From positions 1-24,114 of the forward strand of contig JAFNUQ010000042.1 in the NCBI GenBank assembly GCA_017383945.1: a stretch of 24,114 nucleotides of DNA, in the 5' to 3' direction. Below are positions 7,026-15,456 of this stretch, piece by piece. Origin of the DNA: Bacteroidales bacterium (lineage in GTDB: Bacteria; Bacteroidota; Bacteroidia; Bacteroidales; UBA932). Numbering within the stretch: position 1 is the first letter of the stretch; each line of letters begins with the position of its first letter. The notes under the pieces were generated by a model. The model was not told where the DNA came from. It was given only the letters and a program-made list of their open reading frames with translations, and did no database searches. The translations under genes and the position numbers were made by a program.

Positions 7026-7801
7026 TGGAAGTTAGAGCAAAAAAAGCCCTTGGGCAGCATTTCCTCACAGATCAGAGCATTGCCAAAACAATTGTCAGGT
7101 CTCTGACTGAAGGGGGCGTTGCTGATGTACTTGAGATTGGTCCGGGTATGGGTGTTCTCACCCAATATCTGCTTCAAAGAGAGGACATCAATCTTAAACT
7201 AGTTGAGCTGGACGGCGAGTCAGTAGCCTACCTCCTGACTCATTTCCCAAATATGCAGGGAAAGCTTTATGAGGCTGACTATCTGAGACTTGATATCCAC
7301 CGACTTTTCCCTGGCCCATATAGGGTAATCGGCAATTTCCCTTATAATATCTCATCGCAGATCTTCTTCAAGATTCTTGATGACAAGGACCGTGTGGGTG
7401 AGGTAGTATGTATGATTCAGAAGGAAGTCGCAGAGCGCATCGCCGAGAAGCCGGGCACTAAGACCTACGGCATCCTTTCTGTGCTGCTGCAGGCCTGGTA
7501 TGATATCGAATACATCATCACCGTGGGCAGTGGCGCATTTGCTCCACCTCCGAAGGTGCAGTCGGCAGTGATTCGCCTGAGGCGAAACAATAGAGAGTCG
7601 CTGGGCTGCGATGAGAAGCTTTTCAAGCAAGTGGTCAAGACCGCTTTTAATCAGAGACGCAAGACCCTGCGCAACGCGCTCAAGCCGCTGCTTCCGGAAG
7701 GTTTTGATAGCAGTGCAGAAGTTTTTGACCTGCGTGCAGAGAAACTCAGCGTTGAAGACTATATTGCTCTCACTCAAATGATTGCACAAAGTGGACAATA
7801 A
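7025..7801 (+). CDS. rsmA: 16S rRNA (adenine-N6,N6)-dimethyltransferase
   Basis: A 258-residue SAM-dependent enzyme (KsgA) that dimethylates two adjacent adenines near the 3' end of 16S rRNA during small-subunit assembly. Family marks in order: KKALGQHFLTD at the N terminus (6-16), the SAM-binding LEIGPGMG (36-43), the catalytic NFPYNIS motif (104-110; NLPY in E. coli), APPPKVQSAVIRL, and FNQRRKTLRNALK near the C terminus. Length is normal. The start codon overlaps the mrp stop, and the following HD gene begins within the last codons of this one, so the gene sits mid-operon. Confidence 0.97.
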   Translation: MEVRAKKALGQHFLTDQSIAKTIVRSLTEGGVADVLEIGPGMGVLTQYLLQREDINLKLVELDGESVAYLLTHFPNMQGKLYEADYLRLDIHRLFPGPYRVIGNFPYNISSQIFFKILDDKDRVGEVVCMIQKEVAERIAEKPGTKTYGILSVLLQAWYDIEYIITVGSGAFAPPPKVQSAVIRLRRNNRESLGCDEKLFKQVVKTAFNQRRKTLRNALKPLLPEGFDSSAEVFDLRAEKLSVEDYIALTQMIAQSGQ

Positions 7802-8423
7802 AGTAAACTCAGCTCTCAGGAGCTATATTGAGACAGAAATCATCCCTCTGTATGATGCCTTTGACAAGGCTCATCGGAGGGATCATGTCTTGACTGTGAT
7901 CGAGCAGAGCCTCTCTCTTGCTCAATATTTTGATGTAGACGTCAACATCGTTTATACTGCAGCGGCTTTTCATGACACAGGCTTGAGCATTGACCGCAAG
8001 ACGCATCATCTTGAGTCAGGCAGAATAATTCGCGAAGCGCAGACTCTCAGGCAATGGTTCTCCGAGCAGGAAATTGAGCTTATTGCTCAGGCTGCCGAGG
8101 ATCACCGCGCTTCCAGCAAAACAGCTCCGCGCAGCGACTACGGACGCATCCTCGCGGAAGCAGACAGGGTCATTGATCCTATTACTATCATTCGCAGGAC
8201 TATTCAGTTTGGGCTCTCCAACTACCCTGAGCATAGCAAGGAAGAGCATTGGGAACGCACTGTGGAGCACCTTCTTGAAAAATATGCCGAGGGCGGATAT
8301 CTCAAACTGTGGGTTCCGCAATCGCCAAATGCCGCTAGGCTTGAAGAACTCCGTATCATCATCCGTGACCGCGCTCAGCTAGGCACCATATTTGAAAAAC
8401 TCTTCGACGAAGAAATTCAATAA
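7791..8423 (+). CDS. HD-domain phosphohydrolase
   Basis: A protein of about 210 residues with an HD superfamily metal site: H32 (in HRRDH), H61-D62 (in AFHDTGLS) and D125 (in LAEADRVID); H72-H73 and H105 (EDHRAS) are further possible ligands. This H...HD...D order is typical of metal-dependent phosphohydrolases acting on nucleotides or related phosphate esters. The substrate cannot be read from the sequence. There is no ATG near the start: the frame opens with TTG at 7782 or GTG at 7791. I prefer GTG, since GTG starts are more common, and the difference is three codons. Either start overlaps the end of rsmA, so expression is probably coupled to it. It is the last gene of the rnhB-peptidase-mrp-rsmA run; no terminator hairpin is visible after it. 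Confidence 0.85.
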   Translation: MDNKVNSALRSYIETEIIPLYDAFDKAHRRDHVLTVIEQSLSLAQYFDVDVNIVYTAAAFHDTGLSIDRKTHHLESGRIIREAQTLRQWFSEQEIELIAQAAEDHRASSKTAPRSDYGRILAEADRVIDPITIIRRTIQFGLSNYPEHSKEEHWERTVEHLLEKYAEGGYLKLWVPQSPNAARLEELRIIIRDRAQLGTIFEKLFDEEIQ

Positions 8424-8426
8424 AAT

Positions 8427-8454
8427 TTTGGATTTCTCCCCCCCTTTATATTTG
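8427..8454 (+). promoter_or_regulatory. Promoter of the small barrel protein, with a C7 tract in the spacer
   Basis: TATATTTG (8447-8454) is an exact -7 element 13 bases before the ATG at 8468. The nearest -33-like TTTG (8427-8430) is only 16 bases upstream, shorter than the usual 19-21. The spacer contains a run of seven C (8438-8444), so slippage would change the spacing. Confidence 0.6.
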
Positions 8455-8467
8455 CAAAAAACATAAT

Positions 8468-8980
8468 ATGAAGAAATTATTAACCGTCGTAGGAGCTTTT
8501 GCTCTTTTATCATTCTGTGTCAGCGCTCAGACTGTCAGCGAAATCCCTAACTACAGGCAGAATGGCTATGCAGGTAGCGTATCTTTTACCAATCAGTACA
8601 TTGTGTGGCTCGGCCTGGATACTTCCCATGGTTATATGTTCAACGAGCACCACTATCTAGGTGGCGGACTAGGTTTCTTCCTCGCGCCGATTGACGAAGT
8701 GCCGCCTACCCTATTCCACGCCTTTGTTGAGTACAAATCCTTCTGGCGCAAGAAAGCCAGCACTCCAACCGCTGGTATCAGAGCAGGTTTTGGTTTCCCT
8801 ATCACTCACATCGGTGGAGCTTGGGATTTTAAGACTTGCGGCCTTTTTGAGCCTTATCTTGGTTGGGATTGGGGGCTGAAGAACGGTAAAGGCCTAGGAC
8901 TGTCCATCGGAGCTTCTGTCTTCTATCAGGATGGCTACGCTGAGGTAATGCCTAAAATATCGTTTGGATTTAATTTCTAG
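8468..8980 (+). CDS. Small outer-membrane beta-barrel-like protein
   Basis: 170 residues with a clear signal peptide (MKKLLTVVGAFALLSFCVSA, then QTVSE). The mature part of about 150 residues is rich in Gly, Phe, Tyr and Trp in alternating patterns, such as GGGLGFFLAP, TAGIRAGFGFP and KGLGLSIGASVFYQ, and it ends in FGFNF. A terminal phenylalanine after an alternating strand is the usual recognition signal for insertion by the BAM complex. The size suits an eight-stranded barrel. I do not recognise a named family and propose no specific function. It is monocistronic by position: its own promoter lies upstream and the GH2 promoter follows 21 bases after its stop. Confidence 0.78.
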   Translation: MKKLLTVVGAFALLSFCVSAQTVSEIPNYRQNGYAGSVSFTNQYIVWLGLDTSHGYMFNEHHYLGGGLGFFLAPIDEVPPTLFHAFVEYKSFWRKKASTPTAGIRAGFGFPITHIGGAWDFKTCGLFEPYLGWDWGLKNGKGLGLSIGASVFYQDGYAEVMPKISFGFNF

Positions 8981-9001
8981 TTGCTGCAGTTGAAGGAGGC
9001 T

Positions 9002-9032
9002 TTTGTTTCTATGGTGTAAATGATTATTTTTG
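9002..9032 (+). promoter_or_regulatory. Promoter of the GH2 glycosidase gene (-33/-7)
   Basis: TTTG (9002-9005), a 19-base spacer and TATTTTTG (9025-9032) match the Bacteroidota promoter pattern fully. The predicted leader before the ATG at 9059 is about 23 bases. Confidence 0.75.
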
Positions 9033-9058
9033 TGTGAATACACATAATCAATAACCAT

Positions 9059-11488
9059 ATGAAACGACTCCTTATTCTGGTTGCCATCCTCTTGGCATCT
9101 TGTAGCCTTGCGTCAGCTCAGCAAAGCCGCAACATCACAAACTTTGACAAGGACTGGGAATTCTCTTTGGGCGAAGAAAAGAAGTCTTGGAGAAAACTTG
9201 ACCTCCCTCACGATTGGAGCATTGAAGGCGAGAACCTTGAATCCAATCCTGGAGCCGGAAAAGTAGGATATTTTCCTTCTGGTACAGGCTGGTACCGCAA
9301 AACCTTTGATGTAAAAGGATATAGCCGAGACAAACTCTATTCAATTGAGTTTGATGGCATATATATGAACAGTACCGTCTGGGTCAATGGAACCTGTCTC
9401 GGCACCTGGCCATATGGTTATTCAAGCTTCTCCTATGACCTGACCCCTGTGCTCAAGGCAAAAGGTAATGTTATCACAGTCCACGTCGATAACTCCAAGC
9501 AGCCAAATTCAAGATGGTACACAGGTTCTGGTATCTACCGCCACGTGCGTCTTGTTGCCACTGACAAAACTCATTTCAAGAAATGGGGCGTATTCCACTA
9601 CACAAAGTCGCTTGTTGAGGGTACTGCAACAGTAAAGGTAGAGTCAGAGATAGTCAATAAGGCAAAGTCTCAGCTCAACGCCATCGTCCGTCAGACCATC
9701 ATTGACAAGGAAGGCAACGAGGTGGCAAGCTCTGACAGCGTAGTTTCTCTCATTGCAGGAGATCAACTCAAACTCAATCAGGAGCTTAGCGTAGCTGACG
9801 CAAAGCTTTGGGATACAGAAAATCCTTACCTCTACACACTACGTTCTCAGATAATCGTAGCCGGAAAAGAAAAGGACAAGGTTGAGAGCAGCCTTGGTAT
9901 CCGCACAATAGAATATGATATTGACAAAGGCTTCCTTCTCAACGGCAAGCAGGTCAAGATGAAGGGTGTAAACCTTCACCACGATGGTGGAGCTGTGGGA
10001 GCAGCAGTACCGGAAAGAGTCTGGGAACGCCGCATCGAAATCCTCAAGAGCGGAGGTTGTAATGCGATCCGCACAGCACACAACCCACCTGCACCGGAAT
10101 TCCTCGATCTCTGCGACAAGCACGGAATGCTCGTAATGGATGAGGCCTTTGACCAGTGGGCAGCAGGTAAGAACCAATTTGATTACCATATCGATTTTGA
10201 CCGTTGGCACGAGCGTGACCTCTATGCTATGGTGGCTCGCGACCGCAATCACGCATCGGTAGTAATGTGGAGCATCGGCAACGAGATTCCGGATCAGAGC
10301 ACTGCTGTCGGTCCGGAGCTGGCACGTGAGATGATCGCTTATTGCCATATCCTTGACCCTACAAGACTTGTAACCTGCGGCAACGATAATATTGCTTCAA
10401 ACACTCCAGCAACAGAGGAGTATCTTGCTGAATTTGAGGATGATATCGTGGGTTATAACTACCCTGACCGTTGGCGTACTCGTCGCGAGCTGATGTATGC
10501 TATCGATAAAGCTGCACACCCTGAACGCCGCGTTGTCGCTACAGAATCTTCAGGCTTTGGTGGTGCCCGCAGACAATATTTCTTCCCTGACAGACGTCAG
10601 CAAAGCCCTCAAGCCCAGCAGGCCAGACGCCGCATCAGTCGCGGTATCATCAGCAGTAACCTCATCGACGTAGAAGAAAGATGGCGTTTCACTATGAGCT
10701 ATGATTATGTCATCGGAGATTTCATGTGGACCGGTATTGATTATTACGGAGAGTCTCGCTGGCCGTCAAGAGGCGCAACTTCGGGTTATCTTGACAACTG
10801 CGGCTTCAAGAAAGACGGATATTGGTTCTTCAAGAGCATCTGGAGCGACGAGCCAGTGCTTCACCTTCTTCCACATTGGAACTGGGAAGGAAGAGAAGGA
10901 GACATCCTCCAGGTAGCCTGCTTCACCAACTGTGAGGAAGTAGAACTCTTTGTCAACGGCAAGTCCTACGGCACAAAGTCCACAGAATATCCTCGCAAGG
11001 GCGTGGAACTCAGTTGGTCTCAGTATGGTCCTGGTAAAAACTTCGCAACAACCTCTGATCTCCATCTAGTGTGGGATGTGGAATATCAACCAGGCGAAAT
11101 CAAGGCTGTCGGCATCAAGAACGGAGAGCGCTTTGAGCAGATTATCCGCACTGCCGGTGCACCGGCTCAGATCCGCGCAAGCGTCGATAGAGAGAGCTTC
11201 AAAGCTGATCCTACAGATGTTGCTCATATAACAGTAGAAGTGCTTGATGCTGAAGGAAATATCTGCCCTCTCGCTGACAACCTCATTAAGTTCTCAGTCA
11301 AGGGAGCCGAGTTGATTGGTGTTGAGAGCGGAAACATGCAGGATCTCTCATCAGTCCTTGCATCCGAGCGCAAGGCCTACTCCGGTATGTGCCTCGGTAT
11401 CGTGGCAGCAGAAAAGCCTGGCACTGTTACAGTGACTGTTGAGTCCGAAGGTCTTACTCCGGCAACAATTACTTTTAAAGCAGAATAG
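9059..11488 (+). CDS. Exported GH2-family glycoside hydrolase, beta-galactosidase-like
   Basis: 809 residues. Order of domains: signal sequence; GH2 sugar-binding jelly roll (about 25-180) with DLPHDWSIE and GWYRKTFD; Ig-like domain (about 185-290); TIM barrel (about 295-590) with NAIRTAHNPP, the acid/base E409 in WSIGNE and the probable nucleophile E496 in VATESSG; then DUF4982-like and Ig/Big-type C-terminal modules (about 600-809). Such enzymes remove non-reducing beta-linked sugars, usually galactose, from glycans; the exact linkage cannot be read here. The signal is ambiguous: LASC (12-15) is a perfect lipobox, but ASA-Q (18-21) is also a good signal peptidase I site. It has its own promoter. 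It is convergent with mutS, with only nine bases between the stops and no visible terminator. Confidence 0.92.
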   Translation: MKRLLILVAILLASCSLASAQQSRNITNFDKDWEFSLGEEKKSWRKLDLPHDWSIEGENLESNPGAGKVGYFPSGTGWYRKTFDVKGYSRDKLYSIEFDGIYMNSTVWVNGTCLGTWPYGYSSFSYDLTPVLKAKGNVITVHVDNSKQPNSRWYTGSGIYRHVRLVATDKTHFKKWGVFHYTKSLVEGTATVKVESEIVNKAKSQLNAIVRQTIIDKEGNEVASSDSVVSLIAGDQLKLNQELSVADAKLWDTENPYLYTLRSQIIVAGKEKDKVESSLGIRTIEYDIDKGFLLNGKQVKMKGVNLHHDGGAVGAAVPERVWERRIEILKSGGCNAIRTAHNPPAPEFLDLCDKHGMLVMDEAFDQWAAGKNQFDYHIDFDRWHERDLYAMVARDRNHASVVMWSIGNEIPDQSTAVGPELAREMIAYCHILDPTRLVTCGNDNIASNTPATEEYLAEFEDDIVGYNYPDRWRTRRELMYAIDKAAHPERRVVATESSGFGGARRQYFFPDRRQQSPQAQQARRRISRGIISSNLIDVEERWRFTMSYDYVIGDFMWTGIDYYGESRWPSRGATSGYLDNCGFKKDGYWFFKSIWSDEPVLHLLPHWNWEGREGDILQVACFTNCEEVELFVNGKSYGTKSTEYPRKGVELSWSQYGPGKNFATTSDLHLVWDVEYQPGEIKAVGIKNGERFEQIIRTAGAPAQIRASVDRESFKADPTDVAHITVEVLDAEGNICPLADNLIKFSVKGAELIGVESGNMQDLSSVLASERKAYSGMCLGIVAAEKPGTVTVTVESEGLTPATITFKAE

Positions 11489-11497
11489 TAAAACAGA

Positions 11498-14095
11498 TTA
11501 TTCCACTCCGAGCTCGGCTTTCATCTGACGAAGAAGGTCAAAAGCCTGCATAGGAGTCATATTATTGAGGTCGGTAGCCTCCAGCTTTGCTTTCAGCGAC
11601 GAGAGAGTAGGATCGTCCAACTGGAAGAACGACAGCTGGAGGCTACCGTCTTCCTTGATATCCATTGCACTCGCATGCTTTTCCTTGCACTCTAGCTCAC
11701 GCAAAGTCTTCTGCGCCGACTCTAGGACCTCGCGTGGCATTCCCGCTAGACGGGCAACGTGAAGACCAAAGCTCTTGGCCACACCACCTTTTTCCAGACG
11801 ACGAAGGAAAATCACATCGTTACCGTCCTCCTTGACAGCAATATGGTAGTTCTTGACACGAGGATAAATATTCTCAAGATCGTTAAGCTCGTGATAATGA
11901 GTAGCAAAGAGAGTCTTAGCCCCTTTACCGTGGGTATGGATATACTCCACCAGAGAGCGCGCTATAGCCATACCGTCGTAGGTAGAGGTTCCGCGTCCTA
12001 TCTCATCAAGCAACACGAGCGAACGGGCAGACATATTGTGCATAATCATTGATGTCTCCAACATCTCCACCATAAAGGTCGACTCTCCTCGAGAGATATT
12101 ATCACTTGCACCCACGCGAGTGAAGATCTTGTCAAAATATCCCATCTTCACTGAGCTCGCAGGAACAAATGAACCAATCTGAGCCATCAGCACAATCAAA
12201 GCCGTCTGACGAAGAAGCGCAGACTTTCCGGACATATTAGGTCCTGTCAGGATAATGATCTGCTCACCCCTGCTATCCAGACAGATATCGTTTGGCACAT
12301 ACTCCTCACCTAGAGGAAGAAGAGTCTCAATCACAGGATGACGACCACCCTTGATCTCAAGAACTGCTGATTTATCTAGCTGAGGTCGGCAATAGCTTCT
12401 ATCAGCAGCCTGGCGCGCAAATCCCTGAAGCATATCAAGTTGCGCAATAATCTGGCTATTCTGCTGAATATCACGTATAGACTTCTGCAGAGTTGCCACC
12501 ATCTCCCCATATATCCTTGTCTCTATCTGATATATTGAGCCCTCTGCGGTGATGATCTTCTCTTCGTATTCCTTGAGTTCTGCTGTGATATAACGCTCAG
12601 CATTGACCAGAGTCTGCTTGCGCACCCAATCCTCCGGCACTCTGTCGCGAGCGGAATTACGCACCTCGATATAGTAGCCGAAGACATTGTTATAGTTGAT
12701 TTTCAGCGAATTGATGCCTGTTCTCTCAATCTCTCGCGCCAGCAGGTCATTGAGATATTCCTTGCCGCCACGAGAAATCGCGCGCAACTCATCCAGCTCC
12801 TTATCTACACCAGGAGCAATCACATCTCCCTTGCCGATTGCAGCCGCACTGCTCTCGCTCAAGGTATTGCCGATCAGATCGTAGGCAGCGTTGGTATTTT
12901 TCAGGCCTGACGCCAGCTTTTCAAGCGCAGGCACTCCCGCCTCCGTACATAGCTGGCGGATAGGATCTTTCTGCGCAAGCGAACGCCTCAACTGAAGCAG
13001 TTCTCGCGGCAGGATCTTTCCTGTAGCAAGGCGGGCAACAATTCTCTCGAGGTCGCCCACATCGCTGATGAGCTCCCTAATCTGATCAAGCACCTCCGGC
13101 TGCTCAGTGAAATACTGCACCACGTCATATCTGCGCTCCAGCTCCTTGATATCCAGAATCGGCATTGCAAGATTGCGTCGCAGCATTCGCGAGCCGAGAG
13201 GCGAGCAGCAACGATCTATAGTATCCACCAGGCTGACACCATCATTGCCTGCAGCGCTCTGGAAAATCTCAAGATTGCGGACGGTAAACTTATCCATCCA
13301 CACAAACTTCTCCTGATCGATACGCGAAATCGAGCAGATATTTTTCAATCCGACGTGCTGAGTCTGCTCAAGGTAGGCCAGCAATGCCCCGGCAGCGCAA
13401 AGCGCAAATGGAAACGGCTCGACCGCATAGCCCTTCAGGCTCTGTGTCTGGAGCTGCTGGCAGAGACGATTGACAGCCGAATCATAGGAAAAGGCCCATT
13501 CGTCTATGTGCGAAATGTACTGATCCTGGAATTTCTCCCTCGCCCAGCGGAGGTTCTCCCTCTGAACTAGAAGCTCTCGCGGATGAAAAGATGACAGGAG
13601 AGTCACTATATAATCAAAGGAACCTTGAGCTACCTGGAATGTTCCAGTAGAAACATCTAGTAGAGAAAGGCCATATTGATCTTTTTCAAAATAGAGGCCT
13701 GCCAGAAAGTTGTGCTCTTTCTGGTCAAGCATAGTCTCACCGAAGGCAATACCTGGTGTGAGAATCTCGGTAATACCTCTTTTTACAAGTTTTGTCTTGG
13801 TGAGTGCCGGGTCTTCAAGCTGGTCGCATACTGCAACCTTATAACCCGAGCGAATCAGTTTATGGAGATATGTTTCCAAGGCATGATGAGGGAAGCCGGC
13901 CATCTCCACTGCCGAGCTGTCGCCCTTGGAACGGCGAGTCAAGACAAGACCCAGCACTTTGCTTGCCAGTATGGCATCATCCGAATAGGTTTCATAGAAA
14001 TCACCTACTCTATATAGTAATATTGCCTCCGGATTCTGTGCCTTGATACTGAAGTACTGCTTCAGCATCGGGGTCTCGCCGCCGCCTTTTGCCAT
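11498..14095 (-). CDS. mutS: DNA mismatch repair protein MutS
   Basis: 865 residues, normal for MutS1. It recognises base mismatches and small loops and starts methyl-independent or nick-directed repair together with MutL. The N-terminal mismatch-binding motif is GDFYE (31-35, with F33 and E35 as in the Phe-X-Glu reader). The connector, lever and clamp regions follow, then the ATPase with Walker A GPNMSGKS (618-625) and Walker B LLDEIGRG (D697, E698), and a STYDG dimer-interface motif. The second glycine of the usual GPNMGGKS is serine, a mild change. The gene starts one base after the stop of the polygalacturonase gene, so it appears cotranscribed with it; I see no separate promoter box in the gap. 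mutS is usually not linked to polysaccharide genes. Confidence 0.97.
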   Translation of the reverse strand: MAKGGGETPMLKQYFSIKAQNPEAILLYRVGDFYETYSDDAILASKVLGLVLTRRSKGDSSAVEMAGFPHHALETYLHKLIRSGYKVAVCDQLEDPALTKTKLVKRGITEILTPGIAFGETMLDQKEHNFLAGLYFEKDQYGLSLLDVSTGTFQVAQGSFDYIVTLLSSFHPRELLVQRENLRWAREKFQDQYISHIDEWAFSYDSAVNRLCQQLQTQSLKGYAVEPFPFALCAAGALLAYLEQTQHVGLKNICSISRIDQEKFVWMDKFTVRNLEIFQSAAGNDGVSLVDTIDRCCSPLGSRMLRRNLAMPILDIKELERRYDVVQYFTEQPEVLDQIRELISDVGDLERIVARLATGKILPRELLQLRRSLAQKDPIRQLCTEAGVPALEKLASGLKNTNAAYDLIGNTLSESSAAAIGKGDVIAPGVDKELDELRAISRGGKEYLNDLLAREIERTGINSLKINYNNVFGYYIEVRNSARDRVPEDWVRKQTLVNAERYITAELKEYEEKIITAEGSIYQIETRIYGEMVATLQKSIRDIQQNSQIIAQLDMLQGFARQAADRSYCRPQLDKSAVLEIKGGRHPVIETLLPLGEEYVPNDICLDSRGEQIIILTGPNMSGKSALLRQTALIVLMAQIGSFVPASSVKMGYFDKIFTRVGASDNISRGESTFMVEMLETSMIMHNMSARSLVLLDEIGRGTSTYDGMAIARSLVEYIHTHGKGAKTLFATHYHELNDLENIYPRVKNYHIAVKEDGNDVIFLRRLEKGGVAKSFGLHVARLAGMPREVLESAQKTLRELECKEKHASAMDIKEDGSLQLSFFQLDDPTLSSLKAKLEATDLNNMTPMQAFDLLRQMKAELGVE

Positions 14096-14096
14096 A

Positions 14097-15386
14097 TTAT
14101 TTTCTTCTTGGTTCTGGTCTCACAACGCCTGGAGCTCTTGTAATAGCCTCAACACCCTCTGGAACAGTGATATTAAGACCGTCGAATTTGGTCTGGAGCA
14201 CATTGCTGAGTCTGAGACCTGTCTCTGCATTTACGTTGCAGTTTTCAAAAATAAATGTACCCTCTGGGAATGGTGCATCAGGATCACCTGTGATAACACC
14301 AACGCTCTTGACATCACCATGGCATCCCTCAACGCGGATATTTCTGAGGACTGTGCGAGGGAAATAAGGAACATAATCCTCAACCATACGCCAGATCATA
14401 TTTGCGTCAATGAAAGTGCCGCTGCCCTTGAGAGTATAGTTTCTGAATGTAATGTTTTCAACAACACCGCCTCTTGATGGCTGGCTCTTGAAACGTACCG
14501 GTGCTCTGTTTTCCGGACCGCTCACGCAGTTCTCGATGAGCACGTTTCTGATCTCTCCAGAGATCTCGCTACCCATTGCCACACCGTGTCCACCATAGAA
14601 ATCACAATTCCACACGTGAATATTCTCGCTTGGGCGGGCAACTCTACGGCCGTCCTCGTTCTTACCACTCTTGATAGAGAGACAATCGTCGGTACAGTTA
14701 ACATAGACATTGCACATATCAACATTGCTTGAAGAGTCGATATCAACACCGTCAGAGCTTGGAATATAACCAGTTACATCAATATGAAGGCCATCTACAA
14801 GGAAACCATCTGTATAGAGGATGTGCACACACCACGAAGCCTGATCGATGAGAGTAAGGTCTTTGATGCTGCCACCAGGACAGTTGGTAAAGCAGATCAT
14901 ACGTGGTCTTCCCCAGTGTCCGTCTTTATTCTTGACTTTGCTCCACTCACGACCGCGACCATTGATTGTACCTTTTCCATATACCTTGACACCTTCCGAG
15001 TCGTCAAAGTTGAGGAATGCACATCTCCAATCGCGCTCGATACCTTCAAAACGAGTAGGTATCTGTGGGAAATCATCAGAGTCAATAGTGGAGATCAAGG
15101 TAGCTCCTTCCTGAATCTCAAGGTCTACGCCATTTTTAAAGAAGAGCGCACCGCTCAGATAGTTACCGGCAGGAATAACAACTAAACCACCACCTGCGGC
15201 ATAGGCAGCATTGGCAGCTTTCTGAATAGCCTTTGTATCCACAAAGGTACCATTACCCACCGCTCCAAATTCTTTTACATTGAATACTTTTTCTGCCGAA
15301 GCATCTGCGGCACAAGCATCAATAGTAGGAATCAAAACAGCCAAAAAGGCTAATTTTTGAATCAAGGTAATAATTCTCGTTCTCAT
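14097..15386 (-). CDS. Exported GH28-family polygalacturonase-like enzyme
   Basis: 429 residues from the ATG at 15386; a longer frame reaching 15431 would begin upstream of the signal peptide and run over the promoter boxes, so I reject it. An N-terminal hydrophobic stretch (about residues 5-25) looks like a signal peptide with a possible cleavage near ACAADA. The rest is a right-handed parallel beta-helix starting with the FNVKEFGAVGNG pectate-lyase-3-like motif. GH28 active-site motifs are all present: SSDG with D212, TDD with D233-D234, GHG with H267, and RFK (298-300) in place of RIK. The enzyme should hydrolyse alpha-galacturonide bonds in pectin or related rhamnogalacturonan chains, in the periplasm or at the surface. 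No SusC/D pair or other pectin genes are in the window. Confidence 0.92.
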   Translation of the reverse strand: MRTRIITLIQKLAFLAVLIPTIDACAADASAEKVFNVKEFGAVGNGTFVDTKAIQKAANAAYAAGGGLVVIPAGNYLSGALFFKNGVDLEIQEGATLISTIDSDDFPQIPTRFEGIERDWRCAFLNFDDSEGVKVYGKGTINGRGREWSKVKNKDGHWGRPRMICFTNCPGGSIKDLTLIDQASWCVHILYTDGFLVDGLHIDVTGYIPSSDGVDIDSSSNVDMCNVYVNCTDDCLSIKSGKNEDGRRVARPSENIHVWNCDFYGGHGVAMGSEISGEIRNVLIENCVSGPENRAPVRFKSQPSRGGVVENITFRNYTLKGSGTFIDANMIWRMVEDYVPYFPRTVLRNIRVEGCHGDVKSVGVITGDPDAPFPEGTFIFENCNVNAETGLRLSNVLQTKFDGLNITVPEGVEAITRAPGVVRPEPRRK

Positions 15387-15428
15387 TTTGTTATTCTGTT
15401 TAATGTTATTTACACATTGTACTATCCA

Positions 15429-15444
15429 CAAATTTACAAATTTA
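15429..15444 (-). promoter_or_regulatory. Tandem -7 elements for the polygalacturonase-mutS unit
   Basis: The minus strand reads TAAATTTG twice in direct succession (15444-15437 and 15436-15429). Either could serve as the -7 box, giving a leader of roughly 40-50 bases before the ATG at 15386. They sit 4 bases from the plus-strand box at 15449. Confidence 0.6.
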
Positions 15445-15448
15445 TCGC

Positions 15449-15456
15449 TAACTTTG
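15449..15456 (+). promoter_or_regulatory. -7 promoter element of the glycosyltransferase gene, near-leaderless
   Basis: TAACTTTG is an exact TAnnTTTG match with only eight bases before the ATG at 15465, so the predicted mRNA has about 4-6 bases of leader. It faces away from the tandem boxes of the polygalacturonase gene, and the two promoters must overlap in their upstream parts. Confidence 0.6.

Noticed and set aside
11417..11450. ACTGTTACAGT-like inverted repeat near the GH2 end as a terminator
   Set aside because: It lies within the GH2 reading frame and is not followed by a T run.
13804..14046. Open frames antisense to mutS
   Set aside because: They lie opposite conserved mutS coding sequence and have no start signals or recognisable product.
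15387..15431. N-terminal extension of the polygalacturonase from 15431
   Set aside because: It puts extra residues before the signal peptide and overlaps the tandem -7 boxes.
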